Positions 6,912-15,400 of a stretch of DNA of 22,556 nucleotides are shown here, piece by piece (within the stretch, counting starts at the first letter, position 1; each line of letters opens with the position of its first letter). A program made the position numbers and the translations under genes. The notes below the pieces were generated by a model. The model was given only the letters and a program-made list of their open reading frames with translations, did not search any database and had not been told where the DNA came from. Location of the stretch: the NCBI GenBank assembly GCA_034436045.1, contig DAOTVZ010000050.1:1-22556 (forward strand), written 5' to 3'. This stretch comes from H111-94 sp034436045 (GTDB lineage Bacteria; Chloroflexota; Ktedonobacteria; Ktedonobacterales; Ktedonobacteraceae).

Positions 6912-6939
6912 GTAGGGGCAGAATAAATCTTGCCCCTAC
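6912..6939. terminator. Palindrome between convergent genes, candidate two-way terminator
   Basis: GTAGGGGCA (6912-6920), 10-base loop, TGCCCCTAC (6931-6939): a perfect 9-bp stem. It lies between a plus-strand gene ending at 6799 and the DUF3090 gene, and contains that gene's stop codon (6936-6938). No strong T-run follows on either strand. It shares its GTAGGGGC/GCCCCTAC ends with the wider palindrome family. Confidence 0.45.
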
Positions 6940-7520
6940 TTATCCGCTTCCTCGATCTGGATAATTTCTCTATGCCCGTTTTGTTTCACACAGGCGTGTG
7001 GACGCCCGTCAAGTGGGGTGCCGCAGTAGGGGCAGGTGGGACGCCCGGCACGCACGATATCGACGATGGCCGTTGAGAGTTGCTGCGCCTGTTGGTGAGT
7101 GAAGCGGAACGTAATGGCGCTCTCATCATCGGCCAGTGCTTCCAGATCAGCGTCGGGGCCGCGTTCCAGGAAGACTTCCAGCGGCACTGCGCCAAGTACA
7201 AACTGATGCTTGCTGTTGTCATAAGCAAGGGTTAGTTGACCAACTTGAAATTCGTGCGTTGGATGGCGTGGAAAATCTCCTGGCATGGGCGGAGGCTGTG
7301 GACGCGGCTCGCGCGAGGCCTCGATACGCAAGATCAGGCCCTCCGTGAGCTGAGCCAGCGCGCGATCCAGCGCGAGTGAAAGGCTATTGAGTTGCTCTTT
7401 TTCCATCCACATCACGGCGGACCCTCGCGCACCCTGCGCGTAAAGGCGGAAGCGCCGTTGCCCCGGCTGACCAACCGCCTCGGCTCCTAGCGTGCGCGTG
7501 GTACCTAGATCAACACTCAT
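6936..7520 (-). CDS. DUF3090 family protein
   Basis: 194 residues. DUF3090 proteins occur in Actinobacteria and Chloroflexota; their biochemical role is not established. Matching blocks are the N-terminal DLG...AEAVGQPGQRRFRLYAQG, the helix VMWMEKEQLNSLSLALDRALAQL (about 36-58), a middle beta domain (FQVGQLTLAYDNSKHQFVLGAVPLE), and the C-terminal zinc-binding tail CPYCGTPLDGRPHACVKQNGH (C163, C166, H175, C177). AAGGGA about 8 bases upstream supports the ATG at 7520. In Actinobacteria the family is often next to a histidine phosphatase; no such gene is present here. The coding strand continues from the dehydrogenase upstream, 77 bases away, so co-transcription is possible. Confidence 0.88.
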   Translation of the reverse strand: MSVDLGTTRTLGAEAVGQPGQRRFRLYAQGARGSAVMWMEKEQLNSLSLALDRALAQLTEGLILRIEASREPRPQPPPMPGDFPRHPTHEFQVGQLTLAYDNSKHQFVLGAVPLEVFLERGPDADLEALADDESAITFRFTHQQAQQLSTAIVDIVRAGRPTCPYCGTPLDGRPHACVKQNGHREIIQIEEADK

Positions 7521-7597
7521 TTTGCTTTCCCTTCATTCTCTCTATCTCTCTTGCTACCATGCTACATGCAGTATGCGCATTGTACCATTAATCACCG

Positions 7598-8578
7598 CTA
7601 ATAGCCACGCGCAGGATCATAGACGTTGCGCAGTGGCTCTCCAGCGCGGAAACGCTGGAGGTTGTCGGCGAAGAGGGCGGTCAGGCGCTCATCGTAGCGA
7701 ACACTGACTCCCGAAATATGGGGCGTAAGAATGACGTTGGGTAAGGAATAGAGTGGGCTATTCGGCGGTAGCGGCTCCTCCTCGGTCACGTCAAGACCGG
7801 CCCCGCCAATCCATCCTTCGCGCAAAGCGCGCACCAGCGCCCTTTCATCGATCAGGCGACCGCGTCCCACGTTGACCAGATAGGCGTGTGGCCGCATGGC
7901 GCGCAGCTCGGCCTCACCGATCATATGCATTGTTTCATGCGTTAAAGGTACAGACAACACCACGTAATCGCTCTGCCTCAGCATCTCGTGCAGGTGCGCA
8001 ACTGCATAAATCTGATCGACGTTGGGTGTCGGTTCCCCCTCGCTGGCGTTACGCCTCGTCGCCAGAACGCGCATCCCGAAGGCTTTGGCAAGGTGCGCGA
8101 CATACTGACCAATGCTACCCAGGCCAATGATACCAAGCGTCTGCCCGTCCAATTCACGCCCACCCAGTTGGTACCAGTGTACACTACGCGGCCAGATGTG
8201 GCGATCCTGTAGCCGCACCATCTCCGGCCACGTGCGATTGAACATCAGCATGCTGCCGAAGACATATTCTCCGATGGTGATACTATTAATGCCGACAGCC
8301 GTCGTCACGATGATCCCACTGCCAGCCTCCAGAATACCCGTTCCCTCCAGGCTGTCCACGCCCGCGCCCGCGCACTGAAACCAGCGCAGACGAGGGGCCA
8401 GGGTGCGCCAATCATTAGGCACCCAGTAGGAACAAAACACATCCGCATCACGCAGTTGGGTTGCCAGTTCATCGGTGTGGGTGATGCAGATCACCTCGCT
8501 CTGCGCTGCTTCGCGCAAGCGTTCCTGAGATGCCGTCGAAAATTGAAATGTGCTTACTACCTTCAGACTATCAGCCAT
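7598..8578 (-). CDS. D-isomer-specific 2-hydroxyacid dehydrogenase
   Basis: 326 residues, full length. The family reduces 2-oxo acids to D-2-hydroxy acids (or the reverse) with NAD(P)H. The nucleotide-binding domain has GLGSIG at 152-157, followed by the second-strand basic pair RR (175-176), which may hint at NADP(H). Catalytic residues fit: Arg239 in VNVGRGRLIDE, the Glu cluster 266-268 in GLDVTEEEPLP, and His287 in TPHISG. Thr/Gly in the substrate loop (GAGVDSL) match the GhrA/CtBP-like branch. The start has AGGA 5-6 bases upstream. The physiological substrate (glyoxylate, hydroxypyruvate or other) cannot be read from the sequence. Confidence 0.92.
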   Translation of the reverse strand: MADSLKVVSTFQFSTASQERLREAAQSEVICITHTDELATQLRDADVFCSYWVPNDWRTLAPRLRWFQCAGAGVDSLEGTGILEAGSGIIVTTAVGINSITIGEYVFGSMLMFNRTWPEMVRLQDRHIWPRSVHWYQLGGRELDGQTLGIIGLGSIGQYVAHLAKAFGMRVLATRRNASEGEPTPNVDQIYAVAHLHEMLRQSDYVVLSVPLTHETMHMIGEAELRAMRPHAYLVNVGRGRLIDERALVRALREGWIGGAGLDVTEEEPLPPNSPLYSLPNVILTPHISGVSVRYDERLTALFADNLQRFRAGEPLRNVYDPARGY

Positions 8579-8763
8579 ATATTCCTAGCTCGCTTTCAAC
8601 AGGTTGAAGTGGGTTGACTGGTGACGCTGGTGACGCCGCTTGTCTTCTACAGTCTATCTGAATCAGGCTCAAGTCGCAAGAGGAAAGTTTCTCAGTCGCA
8701 CACAAAATGACGGCGCACAGGGTACCCACCAGAGTTGCTCCGCCCGCCGCTGCCACATAATCC
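8579..8763. other. Intergenic stretch, 5' side of the dehydrogenase and VIT genes
   Basis: Together with 8764-8913 this is a 335-base gap between divergent genes. I see a short direct repeat (GGTGACGC twice near 8619-8636) and no gene. Open frames crossing here are antisense to the VIT gene or too poor to support. Confidence 0.5.
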
Positions 8764-8792
8764 TTGACATTTCGCCGCCTGTAGCATATACT
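8764..8792 (+). promoter_or_regulatory. Strong sigma-70-like promoter of the VIT gene
   Basis: TTGACA (8764-8769), 17-bp spacer, TATACT (8787-8792): 6 of 6 and 5 of 6 consensus bases. Predicted start near 8799, leaving a leader of about 115 bases. Confidence 0.75.
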
Positions 8793-8805
8793 GTGTTTAG
8801 CAAAA

Positions 8806-8826
8806 TAATAATGATTATCATTATTA
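8806..8826. promoter_or_regulatory. Fur-box-like operator
   Basis: A perfect palindrome with 10-bp arms (TAATAATGAT and its complement around a central T). Positions 8807-8825 match the classical Fur box GATAATGATAATCATTATC at 17 of 19 outer positions or better, differing at the two ends (the centre base is free). It begins about 7 bases after the predicted transcription start, where a bound repressor would block RNA polymerase. Fur, Mur or another Fur-family protein is the likely binder. Confidence 0.75.
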
Positions 8827-8913
8827 GGAAACCCTAATAGAGCTAATGTGGTAGCGGGTACGATGACGTACTCAGTATGCCCGTGATATGAGAGAAAAAG
8901 AGGTACCAGTGTA

Positions 8914-9576
8914 ATGGATAAGAAAATGCAGGAAATAAAAGATACACAAATAGCCAGAGAGACAGCAGAGACACAACATGCCGCTAGCACTGCGGGAAGG
9001 GGTGGTGCGCTGAAAACCCTGGCCCCGTTCTTCCTGAGTATCGGCTTGCCCGGTGTAGCTCGTAGCCTGGACCCCCAGATAGTGACCGGCCATCTCAGCC
9101 CCGATGTCCATTCAAATCGTTTCTTGTTGCAGATTGTGCAGCCGGGTCTGGCGGGCCTGATGGACGGTTCTGTCTCGACGCTGGCCCCTATTTTCGCTAC
9201 CGCCTTTGCCACTCATCGCCCTTTCACTGCTTTTCTGGTCGGTCTGGCGGCCGCAACGGGCGCGGGTATCAGCATGGCCTTCTCAGAGGCGCTCTCAGAC
9301 GACGGTGTGTTGACCGGACGCGGCAATCCGGTGTTGCGTGGCTCTGTGACTGGCCTGATGACCTTTCTGGGCGGGGCTTTTCACACCTTGCCTTTCCTTA
9401 TCCCTGAATTGCATATTGCTCTGATCGCGGCCTATCTTGTCGTTGCCTGCGAACTGATTGCCATCTCAGCTATTCGCCACCGCTTCTTCGGTACCAAATG
9501 GCTCACCTCGATTATTCAGGTGGTGGGCAGTGGCATCCTGGTCTTCGCCGCCGCTCTTATCTTCGGCAGCGCGTAA
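8914..9576 (+). CDS. VIT1/CCC1-family iron/manganese transporter
   Basis: 220 residues; moves Fe(II) or Mn(II) across the membrane. After a charged, cytosolic 35-residue N-terminus, the VIT block is clear: PGLAGLMDGSVSTLAPIFA (77-95), GAGISMAFSEALSDDGVL (116-133), and TFLGGAFHTLPFLI (150-163). About five membrane helices are expected, at roughly 76-100, 104-125, 145-163, 166-186 and 200-219. The core resembles the C-terminal domain of MbfA-type membrane ferritins, but the ferritin-like domain is absent: only a short tail precedes the membrane part. AAAGAGG (8897-8903) is 10 bases from the ATG. A Fur-type box sits in the promoter, indicating metal control. Confidence 0.85.
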   Translation: MDKKMQEIKDTQIARETAETQHAASTAGRGGALKTLAPFFLSIGLPGVARSLDPQIVTGHLSPDVHSNRFLLQIVQPGLAGLMDGSVSTLAPIFATAFATHRPFTAFLVGLAAATGAGISMAFSEALSDDGVLTGRGNPVLRGSVTGLMTFLGGAFHTLPFLIPELHIALIAAYLVVACELIAISAIRHRFFGTKWLTSIIQVVGSGILVFAAALIFGSA

Positions 9577-9586
9577 TCTATCCAGG

Positions 9587-9666
9587 TTGACGTAGAATGC
9601 TAAAAAAGGTACCGCAACTCCTCGCACGAGCGGTTGCGATACCTTTTTTTTAGCATTCCACGTCAA
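9587..9666. terminator. Long bidirectional intrinsic terminator
   Basis: A near-perfect inverted repeat with arms of about 32 bases (9587-9618 and 9633-9666) closed by CTCG-CA-CGAG. Each strand ends its inner stem with AAGGTA/TACC followed by a run of T (8 on the plus strand, 6 on the minus). It separates the convergent VIT and sodA genes by starting 10 bases after one stop and ending 5 bases before the other. Confidence 0.9.
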
Positions 9667-9671
9667 TCTGT

Positions 9672-10286
9672 TTATCTGCCGCGAGCCTGGGCGAAGCGGC
9701 GAGCAATCTCGTCCCAGTTGACCACATTCCACCACGCGGCAAGGTACTCCGGGCGGCGGTTCTGGTACTTGAGGTAGTAGGCGTGTTCCCATACGTCATT
9801 GCCCATGATGGGATAGAGGCCATCCATGAACGGGCTATCCTGATTGGCGGTTGAGATGACCTGGAGCTTGCCGCTCTGATCCATTACCAGCCAGACCCAG
9901 CCGGAGCCGAAGCGTTTGGCACCAGCGTCGTTGAAGGCGTTCTTGAAGTTGTCGAAGGAGCCAAAGGTAGAGTTGATGGCATCGGCCAGATCACCGGTCG
10001 GCGCGCCGCCGCCGTTGGGTTTCATGATTTGCCAGAACATGCTGTGGTTGACATGGCCACCACCGTTGTTGCGCACCGCTGTGCGGATATTCTCCGGTAC
10101 CTCGTTGATGCGCCGCATCAGCTCTTCGATGGGGAGTGAAGCCAATGGGTTGTCTTGCAGCGCGTTATTCACATTCGTGACATAAGCCTGGTGATGCTTG
10201 TCATGATGCAAATGCATCGTCTGTGTGTCAATGTACGGCTCAAGTGCGTCGTAGTCATACGGTAGTGGTGGAAGTTCGTAGGCCAT
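9672..10286 (-). CDS. sodA: Superoxide dismutase, Mn-type (Fe/Mn family)
   Basis: 204 residues from ATG at 10286, which has AAGGAG 7-8 bases upstream; an earlier in-frame start at 10307 is unlikely. The enzyme converts superoxide to oxygen and peroxide. Metal ligands are H27 (in HLHHDKHHQAYV), H81 (GGGHVNHSMFW), D164 and H168 (GNDVWEHAYYLKY). The outer-sphere residue is Gln149 in ANQDSP with Gly preceding H78, the Mn-type signature; Fe-type enzymes have Gln in the other position. The complete fold is present and no signal peptide is visible, so it is cytosolic. It converges on the VIT gene, and its upstream leader is structured. Confidence 0.96.
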   Translation of the reverse strand: MAYELPPLPYDYDALEPYIDTQTMHLHHDKHHQAYVTNVNNALQDNPLASLPIEELMRRINEVPENIRTAVRNNGGGHVNHSMFWQIMKPNGGGAPTGDLADAINSTFGSFDNFKNAFNDAGAKRFGSGWVWLVMDQSGKLQVISTANQDSPFMDGLYPIMGNDVWEHAYYLKYQNRRPEYLAAWWNVVNWDEIARRFAQARGR

Positions 10287-10298
10287 AATACATCTCCT

Positions 10299-10380
10299 TA
10301 CGATCAAATATCGTAGATAGAGGTCGCGTACCTCTTTGTATAAGCCTCAACCCCCTGTCCACACGTGGACAGGCAGGGTT
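10299..10380 (-). other. Structured 5' leader of sodA, three hairpins
   Basis: Three stem-loops in the sodA leader, from 5' to 3' on the minus strand: 10349-10380 (9-bp stem of GTGGACAGG type plus outer GGGTT/AACCC), 10319-10335 (AGAGGT/ACCTCT), and 10299-10315 (TACGAT/ATCGTA). The last abuts the Shine-Dalgarno (10294-10299), so it could affect ribosome access. No known riboswitch is recognised. Confidence 0.45.
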
Positions 10381-10408
10381 TTGTGAGTGCATATACCTCA
10401 CGCCTTTA

Positions 10409-10438
10409 GTTGTATGCGATAGACGCGGCAAATGTCAA
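10409..10438 (-). promoter_or_regulatory. Candidate sodA promoter
   Basis: Minus strand TTGACA (10433-10438), 18-bp spacer, TACAAC (10409-10414). The -35 is perfect, the -10 matches 4 of 6. Predicted start near 10402 gives a leader of about 115 bases. Confidence 0.5.
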
Positions 10439-10464
10439 GCCGAGCCGTAGCTACCAGTGCAAAA

Positions 10465-10482
10465 ACTGTCCATTTGGACAGT
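10465..10482 (-). terminator. Intrinsic terminator of the aminotransferase-GNAT operon
   Basis: On the minus strand, ACTGTCCA-AA-TGGACAGT followed by TTTT, 18 bases past the GNAT stop codon. Classic stem plus T-run. Confidence 0.75.
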
Positions 10483-10500
10483 GCGCTCGCCCCGTTGCTG

Positions 10501-10995
10501 CTAAGCATCCATTACCATTTCGATAAATTCGTTCTCGCCGTGTATATTCTTCTGCAACACACGACGCATCTGCTGAAAACCCACCTTTTCATAGACCTTG
10601 ATGGCTCGCTTATTCCATGACATTACATAGAGGCGGAAGGTGCGTGGCGCGAACTCGCGGCGTGCGAAGTCCAAACCCGCCTGCACGAACTCTACGCCCA
10701 GGCCCTTGCCCGTCAGATCAGGGCGTATGCCCAGCCCGACCAGCAGCGAGCCATTTTCACTGAAAAGGTATGGCTCGCTATGTTCCTGGATTGAGGACGA
10801 CGAGCCAAAGCCGAAGAAGCCAATCAGCTCGCCGCGTTCATCGCGCACGGCGTAATGTGGGCTACGCCGATCCAGCAGTTCATTATCGTCTTCCAGGTCG
10901 CCTTGCAGATCATAGGTCGCGTATTGCCCGTCATAGTGCCAGGAGAAGATAGCTTGCGCCTCCTCTTTGTTCAAGGGTGTGAAGGTGTAGGGCAT
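10501..10995 (-). CDS. GNAT family N-acetyltransferase
   Basis: 164 residues. Transfers an acetyl group from acetyl-CoA to an amine; the substrate is unknown. The GNAT core is visible: VGLGIRPDLTGKGLG (86-100) with the pyrophosphate-binding TGKGLG loop at 95-100, then the helix FVQAGLDFAR, the strand FRLYVMSWNKRAIKVYEKVGF (120-140) with the conserved Asn128 and Tyr135. The N-terminal HYAVRDERGELIGFFGFG strands match the fold. The start is separated by a single base from the stop of the upstream aminotransferase gene (TGATATG), so they are translated together. Confidence 0.88.
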   Translation of the reverse strand: MPYTFTPLNKEEAQAIFSWHYDGQYATYDLQGDLEDDNELLDRRSPHYAVRDERGELIGFFGFGSSSSIQEHSEPYLFSENGSLLVGLGIRPDLTGKGLGVEFVQAGLDFARREFAPRTFRLYVMSWNKRAIKVYEKVGFQQMRRVLQKNIHGENEFIEMVMDA

Positions 10996-10996
10996 A

Positions 10997-12274
10997 TCAT
11001 TTTGTCTCTTTCTCTACAGGCGGGGTGCGCAAATCCTCAAGCGCGTTGAGCAGAGCGTCGATGTCGGCCAGTTCGTTGTAGAAGTGTGGCGAGATACGTG
11101 CTATGCTGCCGCGCGCCGCGATATGCACGTTGCGCACCGCCAGTTGCTCAACCAGTTGCTGAACATTCAGGTCGGGCCGTTCAGGGTGCGGCATGAAGCA
11201 GACGATGCCGGAACGCTCGCCCGCGCCACGTGGCGAGATGACGGGATAGCCCAGACGGTCGAGGCCGTTGATGGCGTACTCCGTCAGGCCCAGGATACGC
11301 TGCTCCACCGCCTGCATGCCGCCGTCCAGCGCCTCAAAGATGCCGAGCGCGGCATCCAGGCCGACTACGGCGAGAGCATTGGGCGCGCTGTATTCCAACC
11401 ACGCGACTCCGGCTTTGAGCGGCTGAGCATAGTTGAAGAAATCGAACGGTTCAACCACGCTGAACCAGCCTTTGCGGCGTGGCTTAAGCTGCTCGCGCAG
11501 GCTATCCGCGACATACAGAAACCCGCTGGTACAGGCCCCTAACAGCCATTTATGTCCCTTAGAGGCTAAGAAATCGATATCCAGCGCCTGCACATCGATG
11601 TCCAGTGCGCCCACCGCTTGCATGCCATCCACGCCGCACAGAACACCGCGTTCGTGACAGGCGCGTGCGATGGTGGCAATGTCGTTGCGATAGCCGGTGG
11701 AAAACTCGACGATGCTCAGCGAGACGAGGCGCGTATGCTCATTGATATGCGCCAGCACATCCTCGGTCGGAATGCGTTGCTCGCGTGCTGGTACCAGGTG
11801 GACGCGCACGCCGTATTCTTGCAGGTTGAGCCAGGGATAGACGTTGCTGGGAAATTCTCCTTCGGCGGTGATGATCTCGTCGCCCGCGCGCCATGTCAGG
11901 CCGTGTGCAATATGCATGAGGCCATCGCTGGTATTGGATGTCATGGCAAACTGTTCCGGGCGCGCGTGCAGCAGGGCCGCCAGCCGCCGGTATGCTCCCT
12001 GTTCGTGCATATCCCAGCGCGCCTGGTTGATCGCGCCGTATTCGCTCAGGTCGGTAATATGTTCCTGCATTGTCAGTGCGACGGGACGCGGCAAGGGGCC
12101 GGTCGCGGCATGGTTCAAATAGATGGCATGGCGTGTAACGGGAAAGAAGAGGTGACGTAGCTCAGAGACATCGCCCTCAGCCGTAAATTCATGTTCGCCT
12201 TCTTCAATCAGCAGCAGCGATTGCAGCATCTCATCCAGGTCGGGCATTATCAGAGATTGACTTTCATGTATCAC
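10997..12274 (-). CDS. PLP-dependent class V aminotransferase-family enzyme
   Basis: 425 residues. Family members include cysteine desulfurases, isopenicillin N epimerase-like and related PLP enzymes; which this is cannot be told. Evidence: the entry YLNHAATGPLPRPV (52-65), the cofactor loop TSNTSDGLMHIAHGLTW (112-128), the Asp that pairs with the pyridine nitrogen (D216 in GVDGMQAVGA), and the Schiff-base Lys242 in ASKGHKWLLG. No desulfurase-type catalytic Cys loop is obvious, so an epimerase or transaminase-like role is more probable. The start GTG at 12274 has AAGGA 7 bases upstream, better than the ATGs downstream. A TATAAT lies on the minus strand at 12319-12324 but without a good -35. 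Coupled with the GNAT gene. Confidence 0.85.
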   Translation of the reverse strand: MIHESQSLIMPDLDEMLQSLLLIEEGEHEFTAEGDVSELRHLFFPVTRHAIYLNHAATGPLPRPVALTMQEHITDLSEYGAINQARWDMHEQGAYRRLAALLHARPEQFAMTSNTSDGLMHIAHGLTWRAGDEIITAEGEFPSNVYPWLNLQEYGVRVHLVPAREQRIPTEDVLAHINEHTRLVSLSIVEFSTGYRNDIATIARACHERGVLCGVDGMQAVGALDIDVQALDIDFLASKGHKWLLGACTSGFLYVADSLREQLKPRRKGWFSVVEPFDFFNYAQPLKAGVAWLEYSAPNALAVVGLDAALGIFEALDGGMQAVEQRILGLTEYAINGLDRLGYPVISPRGAGERSGIVCFMPHPERPDLNVQQLVEQLAVRNVHIAARGSIARISPHFYNELADIDALLNALEDLRTPPVEKETK

Positions 12275-12421
12275 ACAAGTATCCTTTGCTTGCTAAGTAG
12301 CCGTTCAATGTTTGCACTATTATACATCACACCATTCATTGCATGGATGTGCATTGATTGCTGTTTTGCTTCGGCTAATCGGTAGATACAATAGCCGCTT
12401 TCGGTCATTAAAATTCTTTCC

Positions 12422-15400
12422 TCATGCATAGCGCAGGGCTTCGGCGGGGGTGACGCGCCCGGCCTGCCAGGCGGGCAGCAGTGCGCCGAGGAAGGAGGCT
12501 AGCAGGGCGACGCCGATAATCAGGCCCAGTTGATCCCAGGGGATGCTGAAGGTCAGGCCCACGTTGAACTGCTCGAAGAAATTGACGGCGAAGATGTTAC
12601 GTGCCAGAATCAGGCCCAGCCCCAGCCCCAGGATGCTGCCCAATGCTCCCACGAGGAAGGATTCAAGCAAGAAGGCGATTTGAATCAGGCCGCGTCCACA
12701 GCCGAGCGCGCGCAGCATGCCGATCTGTTGACGGCGTTCGACGACGGCGCGTGTGCCGGTAATCGCCAGCGCCGCCACGCCGAGCAGTAGCGTCAGGCCG
12801 ACTACGCCGAGCAGCACGTCGCTGAGCAGGATGCGTGGCCCGCGCACCGTCCAGATGGCATCCTCCAGTACCGTCGTCTCCAAGCCCTGGTTGAGATACG
12901 CGGAGCCGAGTGCCAGCGCCAGCGCGCGCTTGTCCTGTCCGGGCGCGACCTTAAAATAGTAGGTTTGCGGCGTGAAATAGCTCTGGCCCAGCGCATCTTG
13001 CGCGAAGAAGGGCAAGTTCAAGTCAATAGCACCTGCGCTATAAGAGGATTGTGGCACATAGAGACCGAAGTGCGCGCTATCGCTGTTATCTACTACGCCG
13101 ATGATGGTGAGCGGCACCGCCTGGCGCGCTTGCAAACCGGTGAGCCAGACCTGCACAGCCGGAAAGCTCTTCTCGCCCTGATAGATCCCACTGACCTGGT
13201 AGGTATATTGCGCGGGTAGATTGGGCGGCGTAGATGGCGCACCCGCCGAGGAACCGGAAGGCGCAGATGGGTCATAAATCGTGGTGCTGATGAGCGAGTT
13301 GGGGTTGTAGGGCAAGGCACTACTGTCGATGAGCGCGTAATCAGGATGCGTTTGCAGGGCCTGCCAGACAGCGCTGTCGCTATTGAAGCCCTCTGCGCGT
13401 CCGACCAGGCTCAGACCGTAGCCCTGCAAAAAGCCGCCACTGATAACCTGGATGGGATAGATCGACCAGCGCGATGGGCCGGAGGTCAACTGAGTGACGA
13501 AGCCAAAGGTCGTCTCGCGTTCGCCAATGGCCGAGAAGACGTTGGGATTGATGCCATGTTGTTTCAGCGAGGCCCGAATATCCTGCTGTGATGGCAGCGG
13601 CTGGAAGTAGGCGGTGCCCTGAATATCGTAGCCGCCGGTCTGCGCGCTGATGCTCACATAGCTGTTCTGCATGGCGGCGGTAATCACGGACATCACGGTC
13701 ATGGCAAAAACGACTAAGCTGAACATAATCACGCTCATGCCGGTGCGGAAGCGGCGATGGAGTGGGTAGGCCGTCGCCAGTTTGCCGATGGCGAATATCC
13801 CTGGGATGCGCGCACAGAGAGCCAGGAAGGGGCGGAGCAGTGTGCTGGCATTGACCATGACGGCCCAGACCGTGCCAAAGACCATCATTACTCCCGCAAT
13901 AAAAAAGACCTCGATGCCGCCCTGAAAACGCGGCAGGCCGAGCCAGGCCAGAATGTCGAATGGCAACGCCCAGTAGGCCAGCAGCGCCAGCCCGATGCAG
14001 GTGGCGATGATGCGCCGGATAATGCTGCTGATCGTGCGCGCGTAGGATGGTAACAGCGCACGCACCAGCGCAGTTGTCAGAGCCTGTAGCAAGAGGCCCG
14101 CGCCAACAATGAGGCACGAGAGGCCGAGCGAGAAAGGCACAATCTGCGTAGTTTCGATGCCATTTTGCATCAGCCAGTATCCCGCCAGCAAAGGCAAGAA
14201 GCCGAGCATGACCAGCGCGCCGACGATGCGTAGTAGCGTATCGGACAACAACTCCAGCAGAGCGCGCCGCACCAGCCGCCACTTGCCCTGCGTGAGCGCG
14301 CGTCCAGCCTCGTACAGTACGCTGAGCAGGTTGAGGCCCAGTTCACCGAGCGTCATGTTGCTCTGCTCCGGCTCCGGCAGGTCGCGCATGGCGGCGACAA
14401 TCGTCATGCGACTTACCAGCCAGGAGGCCAGCGCGACGGAGCAGAAGGTGAAAATCACGCCCAGGCAATACGCGATTATCAGGCTGCGTGGTTGAAAACT
14501 GAGCTTGAGTGGAAAGTTGAAACGTGCCAGCACGGGGCCGAGATAATAGACCAGCAGCGCCCCCAGGCCGACACCGGTCAGCAGGCCGACGAATGAAGCC
14601 AGCACATCATAGACCACGCCCTCAAAGAGAAACATCAGTACGAGTTGACCGCGTTGCACGCCAATCGCGCGCGCCACGCCCATCTCGGCACGCCGTTCCG
14701 CCGCCAGCAGCACAAAAATCAGGAAGATCAGCAGCAGGCCGATGGCCAGCGCGAAGAGCGCGAAGAGCGCGAAGACGCGCGAGAAGATGTTCTGCGCCAG
14801 TTGCGAGTCCTGCACGCCAGTCTGCTTGACGGGATCAACATGCACCTCGCGTGGAATATCGCTGTTCAGCGTGTCAATGACGGTATCGGTTAAATTGACG
14901 CCGTTGAGAGCGCCGCCGCTGTTGGCAACGAAAATCTCATTGATAATGTCGTTGTTGCCCTCGATGGTACGAAAGGTCTGGATCGTCGTCAGCATGTAGG
15001 GGCTATCACCGACCAGGCCGCCATTCTCTACAATGCCCATCACCTGCATCGTGTAGCGCTGACCGGGCCAGCGTTTGCTATAGACATAGAGTGTATCGCC
15101 GGTATGCGCATTGAGTAACTGAGCCATTGATTGATTCAAATAGACCTGGTTGGGCTTGAGCGCGCTGATCGCAAGGATCTGTTTTTTGTTTTGCACGTTC
15201 TGCATACCGCCGAAGCCCCGTTCTGTTCCCGGTATGACGCCCAGCCCCGTCACCTGTCCACGCACCTGGCGCGAGTTCTGGTCGGCGACCAGTAACTGCG
15301 GCTCGCTCAAGGCTGCCGCGACGGCGGCAATAGTGGGATCGTGCTGCACACGGCGAGCCAGAATGTAATACACGCCATCGGAGAATGTTCCCAACGGGCC

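Noticed and set aside
8571..9212. 213-codon frame antisense to the VIT gene
   Set aside because: Covers the VIT promoter and Fur box; composition is not protein-like.
13380..14282. 300-codon frame on the same strand as the FtsX permease, in another frame
   Set aside because: Shadow; the in-frame permease is clearly the real product.
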